DNA of 64,000 nt. Source: Lelliottia jeotgali. Its GTDB lineage: Bacteria; Pseudomonadota; Gammaproteobacteria; Enterobacterales; Enterobacteriaceae. Both the position numbers and the translations under genes were made by a program. Positions within the stretch are counted from its first letter, which is position 1; each line of letters opens with the position of its first letter. The notes under the pieces are model-generated. The model was given only the letters and a program-made list of their open reading frames with translations. It was not told the DNA's origin and did no database searches. The stretch covers positions 1,054,001 to 1,118,000 of the forward strand of contig CP018628.1 of assembly GCA_002271215.1 (NCBI GenBank), written 5' to 3'. Shown piece by piece: positions 34,070-43,438 of the stretch.

Positions 34070-34400
34070 AGTCGTCCTCAATAAAACACCACAGCGAAAG
34101 ATAGGTTGATTATACCCAAAATAATTCGAGTTGCAGGAAGGCGGCAAGCGAGAGAATCCCCAGGAGCTTACTCAAGTAAGTGACTGGGGTGAACGAACGC
34201 AGCCAACGCACATGCAACTTGAATTATGACGGGTATATAACGGAAAAAGGAAAGTGGTCCGATGGGTGCAATAATCTGAATAATCGGCTGAAACCAGGCA
34301 TATATAAGTGATTTGTGCCACACTTAGTCACGTTATGTTTTTGTTAACGACCCGCTGGTGGGATCGATCCCGCTGGTGCATTGATGATAAGGAGAACTCA
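34070..34400. other. tesB-ybaY intergenic region
   Basis: A 331-bp divergent region filled largely by an ERIC element (34111-34237). The remaining 160 bp should hold the ybaY promoter; no clear boxes were assigned. Confidence 0.6.
34111..34237. repeat. ERIC (IRU) repeat, copy A
   Basis: A 127-bp element starting TATACCC and ending GGGTATA. It contains the diagnostic cores AATCCCCAGGAGCTTACT and AAGTAAGTGACTGGGGTGA. It is an imperfect palindrome, as expected for ERIC. An inverted second copy lies at 36410-36536. Confidence 0.92.
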
Positions 34401-34970
34401 ATGAAACTCGTGCACATGTTAAGTGGTTTAGCGGTAGCGGTTGCTCTGTCTGCTTGTGCAGATAAAAGTGCTGATATTCAGACGCCAGCGCCAAACCCAA
34501 ATGCCGCCGGGGCGACGACGCAGCCAACCATGCAGCAGCCTAATGTTTCCGGTACGGTGTGGATTCGCCAGAAAGTAGCGCTGCCGCCGGATGCGGTATT
34601 AACGGTTACTCTGTCCGATGCTTCTCTGGCCGATGCGCCGTCAAAAGTGCTGTCGCAGAAAGCGGTTCGTACAGAAGGCAAACAGGCGCCGTTCAGCTTC
34701 GTGCTGCCGTTTAATCCGGCAGACATTCAGCCTAAAGCGCGAATCTTGCTGAGTGCGGCAATTACCGTGAATGACAAACTGGTGTTTATCACCGATACGG
34801 TACAACCGGTGATTAATGAGGGCGGGACCAAAGCCGACCTGACGCTGGTTCCGGTTCAGCAGACTGCCGTACCGATGCAGCAGGGCGGTGGTGCTGCGAC
34901 GACGGTTCCGTCAACGTCGCCAACGCAGGTGAGCCCGTCTTCTGCGGTTCCAGCTCCGACCAAATACTAA
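34401..34970 (+). CDS. ybaY: YbaY, lipoprotein with META/HslJ-type YscW fold
   Basis: Lipoprotein of 189 aa with signal MKLVHMLSGLAVAVALSAC (lipid-modified Cys19; Ala at +2 suggests outer-membrane sorting). The body is a type III secretion lipoprotein chaperone-like beta domain (YscW/YbaY family) around VSGTVWIRQKVALPPDAVL. It is followed by a low-complexity Gln/Thr/Pro/Ser tail. Function is unknown. The ATG at 34401 follows AAGGAG. The family includes pilotins, but no secretion genes are nearby. Confidence 0.9.
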   Translation: MKLVHMLSGLAVAVALSACADKSADIQTPAPNPNAAGATTQPTMQQPNVSGTVWIRQKVALPPDAVLTVTLSDASLADAPSKVLSQKAVRTEGKQAPFSFVLPFNPADIQPKARILLSAAITVNDKLVFITDTVQPVINEGGTKADLTLVPVQQTAVPMQQGGGAATTVPSTSPTQVSPSSAVPAPTKY

Positions 34971-34979
34971 GCATGACCT

Positions 34980-35003
34980 TTGCCCTCTCCTCACCGGGGA
35001 GGG
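34980..35003. repeat. Degenerate REP-like hairpin between ybaY and atl
   Basis: GCCCTCTCCTCACCGGGGAGGGC folds into a GC-rich hairpin between the convergent ybaY and atl genes. It can double as a terminator. Confidence 0.5.
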
Positions 35004-35315
35004 CTAATAATCCCACCGATACTTTTGCATATCAATCTTGCCCTTACCCGATACCTGCACGCCTTCAGACAGCAATGCCTGGCGCTGACGCTGTAAATCC
35101 GGGCCAGTAAGGGAAATTTCACCGTGACGATTCACCACCCGGTACCAGGGCAGCGTGCTGCCTTCCGGCAGACGTTTCAGTACGCCGCCAACCTGACGCG
35201 CTGCACGCGGGGAGCCAGCAAGGCGCGCCACATCGCCGTAGGTCGTGACATAACCTTCCGGAATCGAGGCAATAATCTGCCACACCCGCTGGGGAAAAGA
35301 GTCGTGTTCATCCAC
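35004..35315 (-). CDS. atl: Atl, alkyltransferase-like DNA repair protein
   Basis: Member of the O6-alkylguanine-DNA alkyltransferase-like family (YbaZ). It binds O6-alkylguanine and flags it for nucleotide excision repair. It has the helix-turn-helix core VTTYGDVARLAGSPRAARQVGGVLK. The alkyl-acceptor Cys of the PCHR motif is replaced by Trp57, so it cannot dealkylate. The motif here reads PWYR, whereas E. coli has PWHR. GTG at 35315 is chosen because an AGGAG lies 7 nt before it, giving 103 aa; E. coli is annotated slightly longer. Confidence 0.9.
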   Translation of the reverse strand: MDEHDSFPQRVWQIIASIPEGYVTTYGDVARLAGSPRAARQVGGVLKRLPEGSTLPWYRVVNRHGEISLTGPDLQRQRQALLSEGVQVSGKGKIDMQKYRWDY

Positions 35316-35452
35316 GGATAAACTCCTGCTGAAGAGTGCGCAAAGAACCCGTGCGGGAACATGCGCGAAAGTGGCTGGTCTAAGTAAGACAGGCATAATA
35401 CCTGATTATTTTCGCGGTTTGCGCAATAAACCAGCATCCGGTCATGGTTAAC

Positions 35453-35481
35453 TTGCAATTGCGATCCTGTGCAGTGATAAT
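35453..35481 (+). promoter_or_regulatory. Promoter of ffs (4.5S RNA)
   Basis: TTGCAA (35453-35458), 17-nt spacer, GATAAT (35476-35481). Transcription would start near 35489, leaving a leader of about 29 nt for RNase P to remove, as known for the 4.5S precursor. Confidence 0.7.
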
Positions 35482-35517
35482 GCGGCAGCGCGTTGGGTAA
35501 CAGCCAACGCTCTCAAT

Positions 35518-35631
35518 GGGGGCTCTGTTGGTTCTCCCGCAACACTACTCTGTTTACCAGGTCAGATCCGGAAGGAAGCAGCCAAGGCAGATGACGTGTG
35601 TGCCGGGATGTAGCTGGCAGGGCCCCCACCC
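35518..35631 (+). ncRNA. ffs: 4.5S RNA, signal recognition particle RNA
   Basis: Exactly 114 nt, beginning GGGGGCTCTGTTGG and ending GGGCCCCCACCC, whose ends pair into the long SRP stem. The tip carries the conserved GTCAGATCCGGAAGGAAGCA, including the GGAA tetraloop and the asymmetric internal loop bound by Ffh. It differs at a few positions from E. coli, for example AGATCC against AGGTCC. It targets nascent membrane proteins with Ffh and FtsY. Confidence 0.97.
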
Positions 35632-35748
35632 ATTTCTGCCTTCCAAACTTTTCCACTTGCTCAAAACCCTCTGCTCGCTTCTCTTCAGAATTATATCCCT
35701 GAATATAAAGTGGATATGTAATATATCGTTCATTGTACTGAAATAATA

Positions 35749-35766
35749 TTGTCATAAACCTGTAAT
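35749..35766 (+). promoter_or_regulatory. Pho-box-like sequence
   Basis: TTGTCAT AAAC CTGTAAT: two heptamers at an 11-bp repeat, 12 of 14 positions matching the PhoB consensus CTGTCAT. It lies in AT-rich DNA 124 bp before the small operon at 35890. A -10 box (TAATCT) follows at somewhat longer spacing than usual. Confidence 0.4.
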
Positions 35767-35889
35767 AATAGACTGGCAAATTAATCTTGGGGTGTTTTTA
35801 TTAACCCATAAGCAAAAAATATATAAGTGGATTGCACTGCTAACTTCGTGTATTAAATAAATAACTTATTCCGAAGGGAAGTGACAAAC

Positions 35890-36141
35890 ATGGGCACTGC
35901 CGTATTAAACGTTAAAATTGATGAAGCGCTAAAAGAAAGACTTCGCCATTATGCTGAAGTGAATAACGAGAATCTAAGCGTGACGACAGAAAAACTGCTG
36001 TTGCTGGCATTTGAAGCAGCAGAAGAGGCGGGAGTATCGGAAGAGGATATCGATAATCAACATACGGAAGAAGAGAGTGTAACTCCATTTACTCCTAAAG
36101 AAATCAAGGCACTACGCAAAATTCTGAAGAAGAGAAAATGA
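35890..36141 (+). CDS. Small ribbon-helix-helix protein, unknown role
   Basis: I do not recognise this gene by name. It encodes 83 aa. The N-terminal part looks like a ribbon-helix-helix DNA-binding fold: strand AVLNVKID, helix EALKERLRHYAEVNN, helix VTTEKLLLLAFEAAEEAG. An acidic linker (SEEDIDNQHTEEES) and a basic tail (KEIKALRKILKKRK) follow. The ATG at 35890 is 9 nt after AAGGGAA; a GTG at 35881 is possible. Its stop overlaps the next start in ATGA. Base composition is AT-rich compared with neighbours. The arrangement resembles an antitoxin-first toxin-antitoxin pair, but the partner has no toxin motif I can see. Confidence 0.7.
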   Translation: MGTAVLNVKIDEALKERLRHYAEVNNENLSVTTEKLLLLAFEAAEEAGVSEEDIDNQHTEEESVTPFTPKEIKALRKILKKRK

Positions 36142-36353
36142 AACAACAACTGTCTACTGCCAACGACTACAAAGAGGCTTGCGACCTGCTTCGTTCAGGC
36201 TATGTGAAACATGTACGTCTTGGCTGGAATGTAGGAAGTGATGAGTTCTTTCGCATTGCGTCTGACTGGTGTGATACGGGCGCAAAAATAAAGAAAGAAG
36301 GAGAAAATTTTGTTATTTCTCTGAAAGGTTTTCCGATTCCTCCTCAACACTGA
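36138..36353 (+). CDS. Small protein of unknown function, second gene of pair
   Basis: A 71-aa soluble protein with no signal or membrane segment. It starts in an ATGA overlap with the ribbon-helix-helix gene, so it is translationally coupled. It contains GYVKHVRLGWNVGSDEFFRIASDWCD and ends FPIPPQH. I do not recognise the family. Being co-translated with a likely DNA-binding protein it might be a toxin, a ligand-sensing partner or a co-regulator. A strong terminator follows at 36367, so the two genes form a closed unit. Confidence 0.65.
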   Translation: MKQQLSTANDYKEACDLLRSGYVKHVRLGWNVGSDEFFRIASDWCDTGAKIKKEGENFVISLKGFPIPPQH

Positions 36354-36366
36354 TGACAAACCTGTG

Positions 36367-36405
36367 AAAACTGCTGACTGCACCTCTGCAGCCAGCAGTT
36401 TTTAT
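36367..36405 (+). terminator. Terminator of the small two-gene operon
   Basis: AAAACTGCTG (36367-36376) pairs with CAGCAGTTTT (36393-36402), with a nested TGCA/TGCA inner stem and a following T run. Confidence 0.85.
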
Positions 36406-36409
36406 TTCT

Positions 36410-36536
36410 TATACCCGTCATTCTTCAAGCTGCAAGTGCGTTGGCTGCACTCGCTCACCCCAGTCACTTACTTGAGTAAGCTCCTGGGGATTCTCTCTTT
36501 TGCCGCCTTCATGCAACTTGAATTATTTTGGGTATG
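36410..36536. repeat. ERIC (IRU) repeat, copy B (inverted)
   Basis: A 127-bp element from TATACCC to GGGTAT, containing CACCCCAGTCACTTACTT and AGTAAGCTCCTGGGGATT, the reverse complement of the cores in copy A. It lies between the small operon and the MocR gene. Confidence 0.92.
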
Positions 36537-36540
36537 AATT

Positions 36541-37962
36541 CTATATAACGCCACGTTTTAAAAAACTGTCGCTTTTATTCAATGTGGTCCATAAGGGTTT
36601 AATTCGAAGCAGCGCATTTTCAAGCTCTGCCGAATCCATTGAGAAGGGCATTCGCAGATAGCGATCAAACGCCCCCGAAAGGCCAAATCGCGTTCCGGTT
36701 CCCAGATGAATGCCCAGCGTCTCTGCCCGCGCGCCCAATTGCGTTGCCACCATTCCCGGCAATTCTACCCAATACGACAGCCCGCCTTCAGGCTCGTGAA
36801 AACGCCAGTCGGGAAAATGCTCGCGCATTAATGCACTGCAACGATTGCGGCGTTCCGTCAACATCTGGCGTCGTGCCGGGAGAAAAGAGGCGGAATTTTC
36901 AATTAACCACAGCGTCGCCAGCTGTTCCAGTAACGGTGAGCCGAGATCGAGGGTATCGCGCGTTTGGGCAAGCGTGGCAATGGTGCGCGACGACGCGCGA
37001 ATCCATCCCAGTCTCAAGCCCCCCCAAAAACTTTTACCCGCTGAACCTAGCGTAATGACGTTTGCCTGCGGATTAAATGCGGCAAGCGGCGGCGGGGGAG
37101 GTGCATCAAACCACAGATCCACCATCGTTTCATCAACGACCAGCGTGGTACGGGTTTGCGCAGCAATTGCAGTCATTTTCTTGCGGGTCGCGACATCCAT
37201 GCAACGCCCGGTAGGGTTATGGAAATCCGGCATTAGATACGCCAGACGCGGCGCGGTTTGCGCCAGTGTTGCTGCAAAGCCGTCGGTATCCCAGCCCGAT
37301 TCCGGGAGCGCCACGCCGACGGGGCGGCAAGACGCACCCTGTATCGCCGCAATCGCCAGCGGATAGGTGGGATGATCCACCACCACCCGATCGCCTGGGC
37401 CGGTGAGCATCCGCAGTACCAGCGCAAAACCGCTGACGGCCCCGTTGACCACCATGATTTCGTCCGCCCGCGTCGGCAATCCGCGTGAGCAATAGCGCTC
37501 GGCAAGGGCTTCTCGCAGTGCTGGCAAACCTAACTGATCGTATCCCGTTTGTGAAAGATGCTGAGTCATGGCGGTGAGCGCGTGGGTGTATGCCTGATGG
37601 ATTTCAGGACCGGCACTGAGCGCGGCGGTCGAGAGATCCAGCGCCACGCTCGCCGCCGCTCGCGTTGGAACGGCATGACTGTCCGGAAGAATGACGCGTG
37701 AACCGCTGCCGTGGCGACTTTCCAGATAGCCCGCATCGCGCAGATGCGCCAGCGCGCTACCGATTGTCGTGCGACTCACTGTAAGCGTCGTAGCCAGTTC
37801 ACGTTCGCCGGGTAGACGCGTATCAAGAGCCAACCGCCCATCGAGGATCAGCAGGCGCAGCGCGTCGGCCAACTGACGCCAGAGCGGAGTGCGGGAAGAA
37901 GGCTGTTGCCAGTGGCCAAGCAGGCGCACCAAAGACTGACTACCAAAGCGACGAGATGACAT
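36541..37962 (-). CDS. yczR: MocR-type regulator (YczR-like) of the divergent yczE gene
   Basis: GntR/MocR chimera of 473 aa. The N-terminal winged helix (about 28-88, LPGERELATTLTVSRTTIGSALAHLRDAGYL) is fused to a fold-type I aminotransferase domain with the PLP lysine Lys310 in GSAGKSFWGGLRLGW. Divergence from a YczE-family membrane gene is the signature of the YczR subgroup. The ATG at 37962 is preferred: an in-frame ATG at 37998 would put the GTCCA/TGGAC dyad and a TATGAT -10 inside the coding region. The PLP effector state is unknown. Confidence 0.83.
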   Translation of the reverse strand: MSSRRFGSQSLVRLLGHWQQPSSRTPLWRQLADALRLLILDGRLALDTRLPGERELATTLTVSRTTIGSALAHLRDAGYLESRHGSGSRVILPDSHAVPTRAAASVALDLSTAALSAGPEIHQAYTHALTAMTQHLSQTGYDQLGLPALREALAERYCSRGLPTRADEIMVVNGAVSGFALVLRMLTGPGDRVVVDHPTYPLAIAAIQGASCRPVGVALPESGWDTDGFAATLAQTAPRLAYLMPDFHNPTGRCMDVATRKKMTAIAAQTRTTLVVDETMVDLWFDAPPPPPLAAFNPQANVITLGSAGKSFWGGLRLGWIRASSRTIATLAQTRDTLDLGSPLLEQLATLWLIENSASFLPARRQMLTERRNRCSALMREHFPDWRFHEPEGGLSYWVELPGMVATQLGARAETLGIHLGTGTRFGLSGAFDRYLRMPFSMDSAELENALLRIKPLWTTLNKSDSFLKRGVI

Positions 37963-37967
37963 GTGCA

Positions 37968-37989
37968 GTCCACTATTTGAAAACTGGAC
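37968..37989. promoter_or_regulatory. Dyad operator candidate for the MocR regulator
   Basis: Inverted repeat GTCCA-N12-TGGAC between yczR and yczE. On the minus strand a TATGAT -10 lies immediately upstream at 37994-37999, so binding would block yczR transcription. Confidence 0.5.
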
Positions 37990-38046
37990 ATTAATCATAA
38001 AGCCATTTTCAGCCAGGATGAAAGCATAACCTGCTGGAGAAAAATA

Positions 38047-38658
38047 ATGCTGCGTCGCTTACTGCAACTTTACGTCGGACTGAGCTTTTACGGGCTTTCT
38101 ACTGCCATGTTCGTCCGTGCCGATCTCGGTGCCGATCCGTGGAACGTGTTTCACCTGGGCGTTGCCAGACTGCTGGCAATGGATATCGGCACGGTGATGA
38201 TTTTAACCGGTGCGCTGGTTCTGCTGTTCTGGATCCCGCTGCGCCAGCGTCCGGGGCTTGGGACCATCAGCAACGTGATTGTCGTTGGCCTGGCCGCCGA
38301 TGCCGCACTGTCGTTGCTGCCTGAAATGAGCTCGCTAGTGGCCCGAAGCGTATTGCTAATCTCCGCCGTGGTGGTGAATGCTCTGGCAACCGGAATGTAC
38401 ATCGGCGCAGGGTTTGGCTCCGGCCCGCGCGATGGCCTGATGACCGGAATAAACGCGCGCACCGGTTGGTCGGTACGCAGCGTGCGCACCGCGATTGAAG
38501 TCACAGTCTTGCTGATTGGCTGCGTGCTCGGCGGCACCTTCGGGGTCGGAACGGTGCTGTACGCACTGACTATTGGGCCGCTGATTCAGATCTGCCTGCC
38601 GTGGTTTCGTCACAAGCCGCAGGTGACGGTTGCGCCGCAGTCGGAGCAAATTGTTTAA
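38047..38658 (+). CDS. yczE: YczE/YitT-family inner-membrane protein
   Basis: Integral membrane protein of 203 aa with about five hydrophobic helices. It has the family motifs FVRADLGADPWNVFH near the N terminus and GAGFGSGPRDGLMTGI in the middle. YczE homologues are linked to MocR regulators and, in Bacillus, to surfactin production. The transport or other activity is not established. It starts with ATG after GGAG and lies divergent to the MocR gene. The GC-rich codon use resembles the backbone. Confidence 0.85.
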   Translation: MLRRLLQLYVGLSFYGLSTAMFVRADLGADPWNVFHLGVARLLAMDIGTVMILTGALVLLFWIPLRQRPGLGTISNVIVVGLAADAALSLLPEMSSLVARSVLLISAVVVNALATGMYIGAGFGSGPRDGLMTGINARTGWSVRSVRTAIEVTVLLIGCVLGGTFGVGTVLYALTIGPLIQICLPWFRHKPQVTVAPQSEQIV

Positions 38659-38659
38659 T

Positions 38660-38675
38660 TTGCGAAGCGCTCACA
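38660..38675. promoter_or_regulatory. lac operator copy upstream of lacI
   Basis: TTGCGAAGCGCTCACA is the exact reverse complement of 16 bp of the operator in front of lacZ. It lies 58 bp before the lacI start, where it could mediate autorepression and DNA looping to the lacZ copy about 1.2 kb away. Confidence 0.75.
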
Positions 38676-38732
38676 TGCTTTAACAAGCGGCCTGTGCCAG
38701 AATACCGGCAACTCCCGCTGCGATGTTGAAAT

Positions 38733-39800
38733 ATGAAAGCCATCACTCTGTATGACGTTGCCCGCCTGGCGGGCGTTTCCTATCAGACCGTTTCTCGCGT
38801 GATTAACGATGCAGAACACGTCTCCGCGCGCACCCGTGACAAGGTGCAGCAGGCGATGAGTGAACTGCATTACGTACCCAATCGCGGGGCGCAGCAGCTC
38901 GCCGGGAAACGCACCCGCACGCTGGGGTTGATCACCACCGATCTGGCGCTGCATGCGCCGTCGCAAATCGCCTCTGCGGTCAAATCCCGCGCGGGCGAGT
39001 GTGGCGCAAGCGTGTTGATCTCGATGGTGGAACATCCCGAACGTTGCCAGGCAGCACTTCAGGAACTGCTGGCCCAGCGCGTGGAAGGGTTGCTGGTTAA
39101 CGTACCGCTCGACGATCGGGATGCCGAAAAAATACGCCAGCTGGCCGCGCCGGTGCCGGTGCTGTTTTTTGATGTTTCCCCTGAAGCAAAAGTGCATCGC
39201 CTGGCCTTTGATGCGCAGCAGGGCGCGACGCTGGGCGCGGAGCATTTGCTGTCGCTTGGGCATCGAAAAATTGCCTTGCTCAGCGGGCCAGAAAGTTCCG
39301 TTTCATCACGCGCGCGTCTCGCGGGATGGCAAGCGAGGCTGGCGCAGGACAATATTATTCCTTGTGCGATTGCTCACGGCGACTGGAGCGCGGCGTCCGG
39401 GTATGAGAAAGGCCATCAGTTGCTGGCGGGGAACGCGTTACCCGATGCCATTCTGGTGGCGAACGATCAGATGGCGCTGGGTGTGATGCGCGCCTGCGCC
39501 GAAAAAGGCGTGGCCGTACCTGGGCAGATTTCGATTGTGGGATTTGATGACACCGCCGATAGCGCATGGTTTTCTCCGCCGCTGACCACCGTTCGCCAGG
39601 CGTTTCGCGAGGCCGGAGAGCGCAGCGTCGAGTGGCTCCTTTCTGAATCAGCGGACGGTCTCTGGCAGGTGCAGCTTCCGGTCACGCTGGTGGAGCGTCA
39701 CTCCAGCGCGCGCCACGCCCCGCAGCAGGCCGATCGTGAAGCGCTGGCGCAGCAGCTGAAATCTCTGGCGCTGATGGCCGAGCAGCTGGCGCGGCAATAA
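38733..39800 (+). CDS. lacI: LacI, lac repressor
   Basis: LacI-family repressor of 355 aa (360 in E. coli). The N-terminal headpiece TLYDVARLAGVSYQTVSRVIN is nearly identical to E. coli LacI including the recognition helix YQTVSR, followed by the hinge NRGAQQLAGK. The core has the inducer-binding domain (LALHAPSQI, VANDQMALG, GFDDTADS). A C-terminal Leu/Gln-rich helix (LAQQLKSLALMAEQLARQ) probably forms the tetramerisation coil. It lies 103 bp upstream of lacZ on the same strand and probably represses it until allolactose or a similar galactoside binds. Confidence 0.93.
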   Translation: MKAITLYDVARLAGVSYQTVSRVINDAEHVSARTRDKVQQAMSELHYVPNRGAQQLAGKRTRTLGLITTDLALHAPSQIASAVKSRAGECGASVLISMVEHPERCQAALQELLAQRVEGLLVNVPLDDRDAEKIRQLAAPVPVLFFDVSPEAKVHRLAFDAQQGATLGAEHLLSLGHRKIALLSGPESSVSSRARLAGWQARLAQDNIIPCAIAHGDWSAASGYEKGHQLLAGNALPDAILVANDQMALGVMRACAEKGVAVPGQISIVGFDDTADSAWFSPPLTTVRQAFREAGERSVEWLLSESADGLWQVQLPVTLVERHSSARHAPQQADREALAQQLKSLALMAEQLARQ

Positions 39801-39871
39801 TCCTTTTGTGATCGGCCTCGCTTTGCGGGATTCCGATCCTTTACCGGATCTTATCACCAGGGCATTGTGAT

Positions 39872-42990
<3,119 letters not shown>

Positions 42991-43005
42991 ACTTAACCTC
43001 GTTAT

Positions 43006-43029
43006 ATGCGGCCACACGGGTGGTCGCAT
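43006..43029 (+). terminator. Hairpin after lacZ
   Basis: Ten-bp stem ATGCGGCCAC/GTGGTCGCAT (one G-U) with a 4-nt loop just after the lacZ stop and before ybaA. It lacks a T tract, so some readthrough into ybaA is possible. Confidence 0.55.
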
Positions 43030-43051
43030 TATCACTTCGGAGGTTTGACTC

Positions 43052-43405
43052 ATGAAGTATGTCGATGGTTTTGTGGTCGCTGTTCCTGCGGAAAATAAGG
43101 AGGCTTACCGCGCGATGGCAGCAAAAGCGGCCCCGTTGTTCAAAGAGTTTGGTGCGATACGGATCGTGGAGTGCTGGGCCGACGATGTGCCCGATGGAAA
43201 GCTGACCGATTTTCGCATGGCGGTAAAAGCCGAAGAGGGCGAAGAGGTGGTCTTTAGCTGGATTGAATATCCGTCGAAAGCCGTTCGCGATGAGGCGAAT
43301 AAAAAGCTGATGTCCGACCCGCGTATGAAAGAGTTCGGCGAGTCGATGCCTTTTGACGGCAAACGGATGATCTACGGTGGATTTGCGCCGCTGCTGGACG
43401 AGTAA
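43052..43405 (+). CDS. ybaA: YbaA, DUF1428 family protein
   Basis: Soluble protein of 117 aa, the E. coli YbaA length, of the DUF1428 ferredoxin-like (dimeric alpha/beta barrel) family. Conserved parts are MKYVDGFVVAVPAENK at the start and CWADDVPDGKLTDF in the middle. Its function is unknown. A GGAGG site precedes the ATG. It lies 61 bp after lacZ but belongs to the conserved ffs-ybaA-ylaB backbone, so the lac genes probably inserted in front of it. Confidence 0.92.
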   Translation: MKYVDGFVVAVPAENKEAYRAMAAKAAPLFKEFGAIRIVECWADDVPDGKLTDFRMAVKAEEGEEVVFSWIEYPSKAVRDEANKKLMSDPRMKEFGESMPFDGKRMIYGGFAPLLDE

Positions 43406-43412
43406 TCGCAGC

Positions 43413-43438
43413 GCCCGGCGAGACTGGCCGGGCTTTTA
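43413..43438. terminator. Terminator between ybaA and pdeB
   Basis: Seven-bp stem GCCCGGC/GCCGGGC (43413-43419 and 43427-43433) followed by TTTT. It overlaps the stop codon of the convergent pdeB. Confidence 0.8.

Noticed and set aside
43052..43405. Gene after lacZ as a lacA or lacY remnant
   Set aside because: It is an intact DUF1428 protein (YbaA), a conserved backbone gene, with no membrane segments or hexapeptide repeats.
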